A DNA stretch of 64,000 nucleotides from Croceimicrobium sp963974215 (GCA_963974215.1 CAXBBL010000001.1:1-64000); one strand, 5' to 3'; numbered from the stretch's first letter, positions 34,899 through 43,188 are shown. Program-made: numbers and translations. The notes: a model not told the origin generated them from the letters alone.

Positions 34899-35768
34899 AT
34901 GAAAGCATTGCAGTCTATGACGGGTTTTGGCAAAAAAGTATTGCAATTACCCGGTAAAAAAATTACCATTGAAATCAAGTCGCTTAATAGTAAGTCGGCT
35001 GATATCAATTTACGTCTACCCTCGCTCTATCGTAGTAAGGAAGGCGTAATTCGCCAGCATTTGGCAAAAACCTTATCGCGCGGCAAAATAGATTGCAGCA
35101 TTTACAGCGAGGTTACTGGCATTGAAAGTGCTCCACAAATAAACGAGACCTTGGCGCAAGGTTATCTCATGCAATTGAAGAAACTGGCCGACAGCACGAA
35201 TAGTACCGGCGATTTAATTGGTGCTGTAATGCGCATGCCCGATGTTTTACAAAGTGCCGAAAGTGAGCTTAGTGAGCAAGAGTGGGAACTTTTAGAAGGC
35301 GGATTGATCGAATGCTTAGAGTTAATCGGGAACTTCCGATCCGACGAAGGAGCGCGCTTGAAAGAAGATATCGATATGCGCCTAAAAAATATTAGCGACG
35401 GTTTAGAAGCTATTATTCCTATGGAAGAGGAGCGCACCGTGCGTATTAAGGATAAACTAATGCGCGGTTTAGAGCAACTCAAGGTAGAAGTGGACCAAGA
35501 TCGTTTTGAGCAAGAGCTGATCTATTATCTCGAAAAACTAGATGTTACCGAAGAAAAAGTGCGCCTGAGAGCTCACCTTGATTACTTCGAAGAATTAATG
35601 ATTGCCGGCGATGAAGCCGGTAAAAAGCTTGGTTTTGTTAGTCAGGAAATTGGCCGAGAAATTAACACCTTGGGAAGTAAAGCCAATCATGCGGGCATGC
35701 AAAAAATTGTAGTGGGTATGAAAGACGAGCTTGAAAAAATTAAGGAACAGGTTTTAAATATCCTTTAA
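34899..35768 (+). CDS. YicC/YloC-family endoribonuclease
   Basis: 289 aa. The opening LQSMTGFGKKVL and IEIKSLNSKSADINLRLP (residues 4-41) define YicC_N, and the end with GREINTLGSKANHAGMQKIVVGMKDELEKIKEQVLNIL defines the DUF1732 C-terminal domain with its coiled-coil-like tail. YicC proteins are cytoplasmic RNA endonucleases that affect small-RNA turnover. It lies 13 bp upstream of gmk, a very common pairing across bacteria. Confidence 0.93.
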   Translation: MKALQSMTGFGKKVLQLPGKKITIEIKSLNSKSADINLRLPSLYRSKEGVIRQHLAKTLSRGKIDCSIYSEVTGIESAPQINETLAQGYLMQLKKLADSTNSTGDLIGAVMRMPDVLQSAESELSEQEWELLEGGLIECLELIGNFRSDEGARLKEDIDMRLKNISDGLEAIIPMEEERTVRIKDKLMRGLEQLKVEVDQDRFEQELIYYLEKLDVTEEKVRLRAHLDYFEELMIAGDEAGKKLGFVSQEIGREINTLGSKANHAGMQKIVVGMKDELEKIKEQVLNIL

Positions 35769-35781
35769 TCTCTTGGGCTAG

Positions 35782-36360
35782 ATGGCAGATAAAAGTGGAA
35801 AATTAATCATCTTCTCGGCTCCTTCTGGAGCAGGAAAAACCACCTTGGTAAGACATTTACTAGCGCAAGAAGGACTGGATTTATCCTTTAGCATCTCGGC
35901 CACGAGCCGACCCCCACGCGGGGAAGAAGTGCATGGAAAAGATTATTACTTTTTAAGTGATAAAGAGTTCAGCAAAAGAGTTTTAAAAGGCGATTTCATC
36001 GAGTGGGAAGAAGTTTATTCTGGCACCAAATACGGTACGCTGCGCAGCGAAGTAGAGCGTATTTGGCAAGATGGCAAAGCGGTGATTTTTGATATTGACG
36101 TGGTAGGAGGTTTAAACCTAAAAAGCCTTTATGGCGATAAAGCTTTAGCGATTTTTGTAATGCCTCCGAGCGAGGATGAATTAGCGCGCAGATTGCGTGG
36201 TCGCAATACCGATAGCGAGGATAAAATTCGTCAGCGCTTAGCCAAGGCGCGCAAAGAAATTGGTCGCTCCGATCGATTCGACCATATTTTAATTAATCGA
36301 GATTTAGATTTAGCGAAGAAAGAAGCCGAGTCTCTTTTAAAAGTCTTTTTGGGGAAATGA
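35782..36360 (+). CDS. gmk: Guanylate kinase
   Basis: 192 aa. It phosphorylates GMP to GDP with ATP. The P-loop is FSAPSGAGKTTLVRHLL at residues 11-27; GMP-binding residues lie in SATSRPPRGEEVHGKDYYFL and FIEWEEVYSGTKYGT; the lid is RLRGRNTDSEDKIRQRL near 136. Standard length. Flanked by yicC and nadD, overlapping nadD by 4 bp (ATGA). Confidence 0.97.
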   Translation: MADKSGKLIIFSAPSGAGKTTLVRHLLAQEGLDLSFSISATSRPPRGEEVHGKDYYFLSDKEFSKRVLKGDFIEWEEVYSGTKYGTLRSEVERIWQDGKAVIFDIDVVGGLNLKSLYGDKALAIFVMPPSEDELARRLRGRNTDSEDKIRQRLAKARKEIGRSDRFDHILINRDLDLAKKEAESLLKVFLGK

Positions 36361-36932
36361 AAAAAGTTGGCCTTTACTTCGGAACCTTTAACCCCATACA
36401 TGTTGGGCACTGTATTATTGCCCAGTACATGCTGGAAAGCACCGACTTGGATGAAGTTTGGTTTGTGGTTACCCCGCACAATCCCCATAAAAAGAAGAGT
36501 AGTTTATTAGACGACTATCAGCGCTTGCACATGGTTAATTTGGCCATTGGCAAACACTATAAACTACGTGTAAGCGATGTAGAGTTTTCATTACCACAAC
36601 CTTCTTACACCGCTACTACACTTGCTTACCTAAGCGAGCAACACCCCGATTGTAGCTTTAACCTAATTATGGGCGGCGATAATTTGCAAAGCTTTAAGAA
36701 GTGGAAAAATTACGAGAACATTTTAGCGAACCACGAGCTTTATGTTTATCCACGCATTGGCGCCGATGGGGGCGATTTAGCCCATCACCCTAAAGTGAAC
36801 CTTACCCAAGCGCCTATTGTAGAAATCGCTTCCACCGATATTCGCCATGCCATTAAAGAAGGAAAAGATCTTAGCTTTATGCTACCGCCTGATGTGTGGG
36901 AGTATATTGACCAAGAGTTGTTTTACCGTTAG
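36357..36932 (+). CDS. nadD: Nicotinate-nucleotide adenylyltransferase
   Basis: 191 aa. It adds AMP to nicotinate mononucleotide to form deamido-NAD. The nucleotidyltransferase HxGH motif is in YFGTFNPIHVGHCIIAQ at residues 7-23; the second motif region is FNLIMGGDNLQSFKKWKN near 100, and the end has STDIRHAIKEGKDLSFMLP, the usual ISSTxIR segment. Third gene of yicC-gmk-nadD. Its stop overlaps by 4 bp with the convergent MepB-like gene. Confidence 0.95.
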   Translation: MKKVGLYFGTFNPIHVGHCIIAQYMLESTDLDEVWFVVTPHNPHKKKSSLLDDYQRLHMVNLAIGKHYKLRVSDVEFSLPQPSYTATTLAYLSEQHPDCSFNLIMGGDNLQSFKKWKNYENILANHELYVYPRIGADGGDLAHHPKVNLTQAPIVEIASTDIRHAIKEGKDLSFMLPPDVWEYIDQELFYR

Positions 36933-37423
36933 TCAAGAGCGTACAATTCCCTCACTCGCTTAAAATCAAGAGCGTCATCCACTTGGTAAAAATAATGCAA
37001 TTGCCAGGCCTGACTGCGCTCGGCTTGCTTGCTAGTGGGTGACTCCCAAAGGGGATAAACGCGAAAGGCTCGCTTACCCTCCTTATCGTTCGTGGAAATA
37101 ATTCCCTTTTCAATCAGGACGGATCTTGGGAAAACAAACTGACCTAAGCGATTGTGCTTACGCACATTCACGACATAAAAATCAATACCGTCGTTTTGGT
37201 GAAAGGGCGCAATGCTACCTTCTGCATTTCTCTTCCAAAAACACACAAATTGTCCATTTTTGCGAGGGGTGATTTTAGCGGTCCGGCCTAAAGCTTGCCG
37301 TCCATTCAATTTAAATCGACTCGCTGCATATTCTTTACTTTCTGCCTCAAGCGTAAAGTCAGTCATGTGCAAGGCACATTGATCGTAAATTATTGTTTTA
37401 ACCTCCTGGAGATTAGCGTCCAT
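36929..37423 (-). CDS. MepB-family protein
   Basis: 164 aa from the ATG at 37423. The family is recognised from KITPRKNGQFVCFWKRN near residue 48, DFYVVNVRKHNRLGQFVFPRSVLIEKGIIS and FRVYPLWESPTSKQAERSQAWQLHYF. MepB was named from a gene in a staphylococcal MATE/efflux operon; its biochemical role is unknown. An in-frame start at 37501 would place a terminator-like hairpin and its T run inside the coding sequence, so I reject it. It converges with nadD, overlapping by 4 bp. Confidence 0.8.
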   Translation of the reverse strand: MDANLQEVKTIIYDQCALHMTDFTLEAESKEYAASRFKLNGRQALGRTAKITPRKNGQFVCFWKRNAEGSIAPFHQNDGIDFYVVNVRKHNRLGQFVFPRSVLIEKGIISTNDKEGKRAFRVYPLWESPTSKQAERSQAWQLHYFYQVDDALDFKRVRELYALD

Positions 37424-37441
37424 TAGTTTGAATATTAAAAA

Positions 37442-37481
37442 CAAAAAACCCGAGAAGCAACCCTTTTTTCGCCTCTCGGGT
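37442..37481 (-). terminator. Terminator-like hairpin upstream of the MepB gene
   Basis: On the minus strand, ACCCGAGA (37481-37474) and TCTCGGGT (37455-37448) form an 8-bp stem followed by TTTTTTGTTTTT. It ends 19 nt before the MepB start, and would terminate transcripts from menB and the DinB-like gene or attenuate expression of the MepB gene. Confidence 0.75.
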
Positions 37482-37600
37482 ATGAAATGAGATCCAATCA
37501 TGCCCTAGTGTTAATACGCATGATGCAGCTATCCTATTTCTAGGTCGAAAATAGAAAGCCCAAAGTCTAAAGCCTTGTTAATGCTTGCGCAATACTTTTC

Positions 37601-38125
37601 TTAATCGGCTACCTTAAAATAACGTGCTTTGCAAATTTCAATATGATGTAAATCGTGGCCAGGCATAACATAAGCCAAAGCTAAAACCGAAGTTTCCGCG
37701 TCTGCCATCATTCCTGAAGCTTGCCATTGCTGTTCATTAAAGCTCTGTAAGAGACTTAGATTGGCAATTTTAACACTTTCATATTCTTTTAAAATATCTT
37801 CATAAGCGCGACTGTTCGCATCGGAGTTCGCCGCATACATATCCTGATTGTAACTCGGCAAAGCCTGTTTCTCACCGCGGGCAATCGCTAAAGCACGATA
37901 GGCAAAAATGCGATCGGTATCGATAATATGCAGGAGCATTTCCTTAATGGTCCATTTGCCTTCTGCATAAGCGTAATTAGACTCCGCTTCGGAGATAGAG
38001 CGCCAAAATGCAAGCGTGGCCGGCAAATAGTTTTCCCAAATATCCAGCACGGGCCCATCGCTTAAATAGCTCAGGTAGTTCTTAAAATAGTCAGGATGCT
38101 TACCTTTTAAAGTTGAAATATCCAT
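37601..38125 (-). CDS. DinB-family protein
   Basis: 174 aa. DinB/YfiT-like four-helix proteins bind a metal with three His. The first helix segment WTIKEMLLHIIDTDRIFAYRALAIARGE near residue 56 holds one His, and MPGHDLHHIEICKARY near 155 holds the other pair. Members act in thiol or metal-dependent transfer reactions or repair, with unknown substrate here. I start it at the ATG at 38125, which overlaps the menB stop as TAATG; an ATG 12 nt earlier is an alternative. It follows menB on the same transcript. Confidence 0.85.
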   Translation of the reverse strand: MDISTLKGKHPDYFKNYLSYLSDGPVLDIWENYLPATLAFWRSISEAESNYAYAEGKWTIKEMLLHIIDTDRIFAYRALAIARGEKQALPSYNQDMYAANSDANSRAYEDILKEYESVKIANLSLLQSFNEQQWQASGMMADAETSVLALAYVMPGHDLHHIEICKARYFKVAD

Positions 38126-38976
38126 TAAGGTATCCATTTGATGTCCTTGAAGTCGGGCTTGCGTTTTTCTAAAAAGGCATTCCTTCCTTCTTTGGCTTCA
38201 TCGGTCATGTAGGCTAAGCGCGTTGCTTCGCCGGCAAAAACTTGTTGCCCTACCATACCATCGTCGGTAAGGTTAAAGGCGAATTTCAACATTTTTATAG
38301 AAGTTGGTGATTTGCCCAAAATTTCTTGCGCCCACTCGTAAGCGGTATCTTCTAATTCGGCATGTGGAATGGCAGCATTAACCATTCCCATATCTACGGC
38401 ATCTTGCGCGGAGTAGTTTCTACCCAAAAAGAAGATTTCACGTGCCTTTTTCTGGCCTACCATTTTCGCAAGATATGCGGAACCATAACCCCCATCGAAA
38501 CTGGTAACATCGGCGTCGGTTTGTTTAAAAATAGCATGCTCTTTACTGGCTAAACTTAAATCGCAAACCACGTGTAAGCTATGTCCGCCACCCACGGCCC
38601 AGCCGGGAATAACCGCAATTACCACCTTGGGCATAAAGCGAATTAGTCTTTGTACTTCTAAAATATTGAGGCGTGGCATACCGGCATCATCCACATAACC
38701 TTGATGTCCGCGTGCATTCTGATCGCCACCGCTGCAGAAAGAGTATACCCCATCTTTGGAAGAAGGTCCTTCGGCGCTAAATAAAACCACCCCAATAGAA
38801 GTGTCTTCCCGCGCATCTAAAAAGGCCTCGTATAATTCGCCTACCGTTTTGGGGCGAAAAGCATTCCGCACATCAGGGCGATTAAAGGCAATGCGCGCTA
38901 CCCCTGTTCCTGATTTCTTATAAGTAATATCTTCGTATTCTTTTACAACTGTCCAGTTTACTGCCATCATTTTCAA
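38125..38976 (-). CDS. menB: 1,4-dihydroxy-2-naphthoyl-CoA synthase
   Basis: 283 aa. It closes the second ring of menaquinone, turning o-succinylbenzoyl-CoA into 1,4-dihydroxy-2-naphthoyl-CoA. Crotonase-fold markers: IAFNRPDVRNAFRPKTVGEL near residue 28, FSAEGPSSKDGVYSFCSGGDQNARG near 67 (oxyanion loop), VIPGWAVGGGHSLHVVCDLSLAS near 120 and FKQTDADVTSFDGGYGSAYLAK near 147. The typical MenB C-terminal residues RKPDFKDIKW are present. It starts at MKMMAVNW or, one or three codons later, at MMAVNW/MAVNW. Other men genes are not in the window. It is followed by the DinB-like gene. Confidence 0.95.
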   Translation of the reverse strand: MKMMAVNWTVVKEYEDITYKKSGTGVARIAFNRPDVRNAFRPKTVGELYEAFLDAREDTSIGVVLFSAEGPSSKDGVYSFCSGGDQNARGHQGYVDDAGMPRLNILEVQRLIRFMPKVVIAVIPGWAVGGGHSLHVVCDLSLASKEHAIFKQTDADVTSFDGGYGSAYLAKMVGQKKAREIFFLGRNYSAQDAVDMGMVNAAIPHAELEDTAYEWAQEILGKSPTSIKMLKFAFNLTDDGMVGQQVFAGEATRLAYMTDEAKEGRNAFLEKRKPDFKDIKWIP

Positions 38977-39061
38977 ATTTCCACAAATATAGGGCGGGCA
39001 TAAGGAAGCTGAAATGACTTTGTATTAAAATCTGACTGAAGCGCTAAAGAGGTTTTTAAGC

Positions 39062-39086
39062 AAAAAAAAGCCCCTCCATGGAGGGG
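39062..39086 (-). terminator. Rho-independent terminator of ssb
   Basis: The palindrome CCCCTCCATGGAGGGG (39071-39086) is followed on the minus strand by TTTTTTTT (39069-39062). It starts 23 bp after the ssb stop. An outer AAGCCC/GGGCTT pair extends the stem. Confidence 0.85.
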
Positions 39087-39108
39087 AATTCGGAAGGGCT
39101 TTAATTAG

Positions 39109-39459
39109 CTATGCGGCTTTTTCTTTTTTAGTAGAAAGGAAGTTCAACTCGTTGGCCACAATTTCGGTGACATAGCGTTTCTCCCCTTCTTTGGTTTCGT
39201 AGCTGCGGTTTACAATCTTGCCTTCCAACACGAGATAACTGCCTTTTTCAACGTGAGCTTCCACGATTTCAGCCAGCTTACTCCAAGCCACCACATTGTG
39301 CCATTGGGTTTCATCGATTTTTTCGCCTTTGCTATTTTTATACGATTCGTTTGTTGCTAGCGAAAAGCGCGCTAATTTACCTTTGGCGTCAAAGGATTTT
39401 ACTTCAGGACTTTGTCCTACATGACCAATTAAGGTTACTCTGTTTTTTAAATTACTCAT
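39109..39459 (-). CDS. ssb: Single-stranded DNA-binding protein
   Basis: 116 aa. The OB fold is visible from NRVTLIGHVGQSPEVKSF near residue 5, FSLATNESYKNSKGEKIDETQWHNVVAW near 32 and GSYLVLEGKIVNRSYE near 73. It binds ssDNA in replication and repair. It is short and ends in a basic FLSTKKEKAA, lacking the acidic DDDIPF-type tip through which housekeeping SSBs recruit partners, so a second, full-length SSB probably exists elsewhere. Promoter unclear; the gene is transcribed alone. Confidence 0.92.
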   Translation of the reverse strand: MSNLKNRVTLIGHVGQSPEVKSFDAKGKLARFSLATNESYKNSKGEKIDETQWHNVVAWSKLAEIVEAHVEKGSYLVLEGKIVNRSYETKEGEKRYVTEIVANELNFLSTKKEKAA

Positions 39460-39615
39460 CAGATAAGATTTAGTTTAACAATACTGATTATAAGAAGCAA
39501 AACTGCGAGATAAAAAGCATCATACTGTTTTACAAACGTTTAAAGACTATTTACCTTGAATGTGACGTGCTAGTCGATACCCATAATTTGCCCTAAGCAT
39601 CTGCTGAAAGCGACT

Positions 39616-39623
39616 TACCTTTG
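39616..39623 (+). promoter_or_regulatory. -7 box (TACCTTTG) of the gene at 39628
   Basis: Exact TAnnTTTG ending 4 nt before the ATG, predicting a leaderless mRNA. Confidence 0.6.
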
Positions 39624-39627
39624 CCTT

Positions 39628-40695
39628 ATGTTTAAGCCCCAAAAAATTGCTCTCCTAGAAATTGGCACCTCTCACGATGAGTGCCTTTACGCACAAGTGG
39701 CTTATTTAAAGAGCCGTCCCAATTGTCGCTTAACAATATATTGTTCACCCATTATTGCCGAGCGCATTGCCGACTGGGCCGATCCTTCTGAAATTCAATT
39801 GCTCAAACAAAAGCTGGGTTGGGCTGACTTTTACCGTTTGTATAAGCACCTAAAAAATGGAGGCTTCAACAAAGTGATCTTTAATACTGGGCAAGGACCA
39901 CATATTCGAAAGCTGCTACTTTTCCCTTTTCCGAAAAGCATAGAATTCATTTCTAGCATACACAATATCAATCGTTTGGAAACGAGTCGCAGTCAGAAAG
40001 CCATCTCCCGTAAGGTGAAAAAGTACTTTGTTTTAAACGACTATTTGCTAAATAGGCTGGAGGAGAAGAATTACCCCGACCTGCATTTTAGCAGCTATTA
40101 CGCGATACTTTATCCCAGTTATCCACTACTTGAATTGGACAAGAAAGAGGAGGAGGTTTGGATTGTCATTCCTGGACAGGTAGAGAATCAGCGTCGTGAT
40201 TATCCCGCCTTAATTAAGGCACTTTCGCAAAACAAGCCTCCGAAAAATATTCGCTTTATTCTACTGGGTGCCTCCAAACATGCCCATGGTGATGGCGCCG
40301 CTTTACAACAGGAAATTAGCGCGGCAGGCCTCGAAGAAAACTTTGTGCTTTGGTCCTCCTTTATCGATATGGATACCTTTTACAGCTATATCCAAATGGC
40401 CGATTTTATCATGCCCCTCATTCACGCCCAGCATAGCTCGGGTGCCACCTACCAAAACCAAGTTTCGGGGAGCTATAATTTGGCCTTTGCCTTTAAAAAA
40501 TGTCTGCTCATGGATCACGCTTACGCAGATATCCCAGACTTTAAAGATAGTGCCCAGTTCTACGACCCCGCGCATTTGGATGCCCTTCTACCGAGCTTAG
40601 CGAAGGTGCAGAGCAAAGATTATTATCGTTTAGATAAATGGAGCTTTTACTATCAAGCCGCCAATTACTGGGATTTTATTCTAAAAATAAGATAA
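39628..40695 (+). CDS. Glycosyltransferase-like protein
   Basis: 355 aa without signal peptide. A two-domain GT-B-like layout is suggested: an N-terminal segment starting FKPQKIALLEIGTSHDECLYAQVAYLKSRPN, then in the second half EEVWIVIPGQVENQRRDYPALIKAL near 174, RFILLGASKHAHGDG near 207, and YIQMADFIMPLIHAQHSSGATYQNQVSGSYNLAFAFKKC near 253, which looks like the acceptor or sugar-nucleotide end. I judge it a glycosyltransferase family 1/4-type protein, probably acting on cell-surface polysaccharide. Donor and acceptor are unknown. Confidence 0.55.
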   Translation: MFKPQKIALLEIGTSHDECLYAQVAYLKSRPNCRLTIYCSPIIAERIADWADPSEIQLLKQKLGWADFYRLYKHLKNGGFNKVIFNTGQGPHIRKLLLFPFPKSIEFISSIHNINRLETSRSQKAISRKVKKYFVLNDYLLNRLEEKNYPDLHFSSYYAILYPSYPLLELDKKEEEVWIVIPGQVENQRRDYPALIKALSQNKPPKNIRFILLGASKHAHGDGAALQQEISAAGLEENFVLWSSFIDMDTFYSYIQMADFIMPLIHAQHSSGATYQNQVSGSYNLAFAFKKCLLMDHAYADIPDFKDSAQFYDPAHLDALLPSLAKVQSKDYYRLDKWSFYYQAANYWDFILKIR

Positions 40696-40734
40696 GACCT
40701 GAAATAACTCATACTTTGATTTTTTAACAGTCTA

Positions 40735-40742
40735 TATCTTTG
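40735..40742 (+). promoter_or_regulatory. -7 box (TATCTTTG) of the ATPase/ECF/zinc-finger operon
   Basis: Exact TAnnTTTG, 26 nt before the ATG at 40769. It would drive the ATPase, ECF sigma and zinc-finger genes. Confidence 0.55.
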
Positions 40743-40768
40743 TAAGCGAGCAAAGAGGCCTATCAATT

Positions 40769-41674
40769 ATGGAAATTACCCACAAACTAGCATTTGAAGC
40801 CCACGAGGTTTCCTTGCTTAATATGCACAGCGTTTTAAATGTTCTTAATGTCGTGCAATACGAATTATTGAGGCTTTCTGATTATTTGGAAAACCCCAAA
40901 GAAATTGAAGGCATCTGCGCAAGCATACTAAGTGCCGCGGAAGACCTAAGCGATAGTGAAAAAGCGCAGCAGCGCGTGGCCACCATTAACGACTTTTGCG
41001 ATAGCACTTATGCGACCTGCCTTAAGGTTCTTAATGAAAAAGGCAAGGCAGAAGATGAGTTTTGCACGGCCATTCTTTCCAATCTCACCAGCATTTTTAG
41101 TATTCTGAAAATTCGTGCCCAAGAGATTAATGCCCGTAAAGACAATCCTTTAGCTTGGGTAGAACATGATATTAAAGCACTTAAAAATAATTTCATTAAC
41201 GTCTTTCAGGCTATTGAAGAAAACAGCCACGGTGCCTACCATATCGTTTACAATTTGGCCGAACATTATGAAAAAGAATACCTCATTAACCTGGAAATGA
41301 GCAGTGTTAACGAGTCATCTATCCTAATGCCTCCCATTTTTCAAGATGTGATGCGTGACCTTTTGGCGAATGCTAGAAAGTATACCGCGCCAGGTGGAAT
41401 TATCAGTGCCGGCTTTCATCAGGGGGAAAAGGAAATTCGCTTTGTGGTAGAAGATTCGGGTTCGGGGATTCCCGCCGATGAAATTGCAAAAGTGGTAGAA
41501 TTTGGCTACCGCGCTTCCAACACCAAAGCGCGCATAACCCGCGGTGGAGGCTTCGGCTTAAGTAAGGCCTATTACGTTGCCAAAAGCTTCGGAGGACGCC
41601 TGTTTATTGACTCGCCCATACCGGGAAGAACAGGAGGAACCAAAATTTCAATAAGCATACCTTTGCCTTCCTAA
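40769..41674 (+). CDS. Cytosolic histidine-kinase-like ATPase
   Basis: 301 aa, no signal peptide or transmembrane helix. The C-terminal 110 residues are a HATPase_c domain: N-box MRDLLANARKYTAPGG near residue 195, G1 EDSGSGIPADEI near 230, and G2 ITRGGGFGLSKAYYVAKSFGG near 250. The N-terminal 170 residues are helical. His12 in FEAHEVSLLNMHSVLNVLN resembles a kinase H-box, but the usual HExxxPL is altered. It is 13 bp upstream of an ECF sigma gene, so it may regulate sigma activity by phosphorylation or by binding, as RsbW-type ATPases do. That is inference. Confidence 0.75.
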   Translation: MEITHKLAFEAHEVSLLNMHSVLNVLNVVQYELLRLSDYLENPKEIEGICASILSAAEDLSDSEKAQQRVATINDFCDSTYATCLKVLNEKGKAEDEFCTAILSNLTSIFSILKIRAQEINARKDNPLAWVEHDIKALKNNFINVFQAIEENSHGAYHIVYNLAEHYEKEYLINLEMSSVNESSILMPPIFQDVMRDLLANARKYTAPGGIISAGFHQGEKEIRFVVEDSGSGIPADEIAKVVEFGYRASNTKARITRGGGFGLSKAYYVAKSFGGRLFIDSPIPGRTGGTKISISIPLPS

Positions 41675-41687
41675 AAGCAATGATGCA

Positions 41688-42266
41688 TTGAGCAATAGCA
41701 TTTCTAAAAAGCAAGCCTTTAGCACTTGGGTAGATGATTATTCCGATGAGCTACTGACTTGGGCTTCCTATAAATTGGGTTCCCAAAGTATAGCCGAAGA
41801 TTTGGTGCAAGATTGCTTTATGGCGGCTTACGAGGGCTACGATAAATTTGAGGGACGCAGCAAGCCTAAAACCTGGCTCTTCTCCATTCTCAATCGCAAA
41901 ATTGCCGACTATTATCGGAGCCACCAAAGCGATTTTAAAAACTACGCCGATCCGCATATTGCCAAGGCAGAAGAGGCAGTTCAGGGCTTTTTTACCGCAG
42001 ATGGGCATTGGGAAAATAGGAGTGTAGACCCTATTTGGGAAGATGAAAAAGCCTTGCTTGATCATGATGATTTTCGCGAGAAATTTGAAGCCTGCCTCGC
42101 TGACCTACCAATTCTTTGGCAAGAGGTAATTAAAGCCAAATACCTACAAAATCTCAAGGCCGATGAAATTTGTCAGGACTTAGAACTGAGCACGACTAAT
42201 TATTGGCAGATCACGCACCGTGCGAAGCTTTTACTTAAAAAATGCATTGAAACCTTTTGGCAATGA
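41688..42266 (+). CDS. ECF-type RNA polymerase sigma factor
   Basis: 192 aa. Region 2 is EDLVQDCFMAAYEGYDKFEGRSKPKTWLFSILNRKIADYYR near residue 38, and region 4 is ADEICQDLELSTTNYWQITHRAKLLLKKC near 158; both are typical of ECF sigma factors. It starts at TTG 41688, giving MSNSISKKQAF; no ATG is in reach upstream. A TACCTTTG at 41658-41665, within the end of the preceding gene, could be a second promoter. It overlaps the next gene by 4 bp (ATGA). Confidence 0.9.
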   Translation: MSNSISKKQAFSTWVDDYSDELLTWASYKLGSQSIAEDLVQDCFMAAYEGYDKFEGRSKPKTWLFSILNRKIADYYRSHQSDFKNYADPHIAKAEEAVQGFFTADGHWENRSVDPIWEDEKALLDHDDFREKFEACLADLPILWQEVIKAKYLQNLKADEICQDLELSTTNYWQITHRAKLLLKKCIETFWQ

Positions 42267-42520
42267 ACGCTTTACAAACTATAATGTTATCCTGTGCTAA
42301 GGCAACTGAGTATTTAAATCTCCGCGAAGAAGGCCAATTAAACACTAAGCAAAGCTTGCAACTGAAACTCCATTTGCTGGCTTGTAAAACTTGCAAGGCA
42401 TACGAAAAGCAAAGTGAGATCCTTAAGAATATGTTTGGAGCTTATAGCGAAAAGCAGTCTAAGCCACAAAAAAACGAGAAGTTTAAAGCGGGTATAAAAG
42501 CGAAGTTGGAAGATCTTTAA
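42263..42520 (+). CDS. Small zinc-finger protein, probable anti-sigma factor
   Basis: 85 aa from the ATG at 42263, which overlaps the sigma stop as ATGA; a TTG two codons upstream is less likely. The segment LKLHLLACKTCKAYEKQS near residue 35 has the H-x3-C-x2-C zinc-binding pattern of zf-HC2 anti-sigma factors, with an extra CAKATEYLN at the start. It lacks the transmembrane helix and long periplasmic part of membrane-bound ECF anti-sigmas, so it would act in the cytoplasm. Its position right after the sigma gene supports the role. Confidence 0.7.
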   Translation: MNALQTIMLSCAKATEYLNLREEGQLNTKQSLQLKLHLLACKTCKAYEKQSEILKNMFGAYSEKQSKPQKNEKFKAGIKAKLEDL

Positions 42521-42672
42521 GCCCGAAACTGAGATTAGCACATAAAACCACTTTAGGCTACTGACTTACAGATTCTTATACTTTACGAACGAGCATTCAA
42601 GGTATTCTTAATATTAAGCTAACGTTAACTCAGTGTTAATTATTTAGTATATTGGGAGCAAAACTCAGTAAT

Positions 42673-43188
42673 ATGGCCCAATTAGTTTATTCCGAAAAAC
42701 AACAATTTCTCTCTAAAAAGAACTTCTATTTAGCTTTAGCCTTAGAGCTGCTTTTAGTGCTAGAAATCACCTATCAAATTAGCGCTAACCCCAATCTTCA
42801 TCTATCTACTTCGGTCCTCTTTTTATTAGGCTCAAGCCTCTTCATTTTAACCGCGATTTTATGGTTTTTGCAAGAGCTATCTTTAAAAATCAAAATCACC
42901 AATAAGGGCCTTTCTTTTAAAATGGCTCCTTTTCACCTAAAGCAGCGCAAGTTGAAATGGCAGCAAATTGCCCATTACAAAATTGTGAGTGACCCAAACC
43001 TTTTAAGCTGGAATGCAGATTTAGAAAACTCTTGGCAAGAGAAAAAATTCACCTTGAATGCCCGTCATGGCATTGCCCTCACAACCGTGCAGGGCGAACG
43101 CTTATTTATTGGTAGCCCCAATTTACAAGCGCTAAAAGAAGCCATTGAAAGTAGCGTGGCGAAGTATAAAGCGAAACATGCTTCGTGA
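42673..43188 (+). CDS. Membrane protein with PH-like C-terminal domain, unknown function
   Basis: 171 aa from the ATG at 42673. Two adjacent transmembrane helices occur at about 20-39 (FYLALALELLLVLEITYQ) and 52-70 (LFLLGSSLFILTAILWFL). The cytoplasmic tail has KITNKGLSFKMAPFHLKQRKLKWQQIAHYKIV, a pattern seen in bacterial PH-like domains near membranes. A TTG 21 nt upstream lies in a promoter-like TATATTGG and is rejected. Located after the ECF cluster but with a 150-bp gap. No function claimed. Confidence 0.6.
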   Translation: MAQLVYSEKQQFLSKKNFYLALALELLLVLEITYQISANPNLHLSTSVLFLLGSSLFILTAILWFLQELSLKIKITNKGLSFKMAPFHLKQRKLKWQQIAHYKIVSDPNLLSWNADLENSWQEKKFTLNARHGIALTTVQGERLFIGSPNLQALKEAIESSVAKYKAKHAS

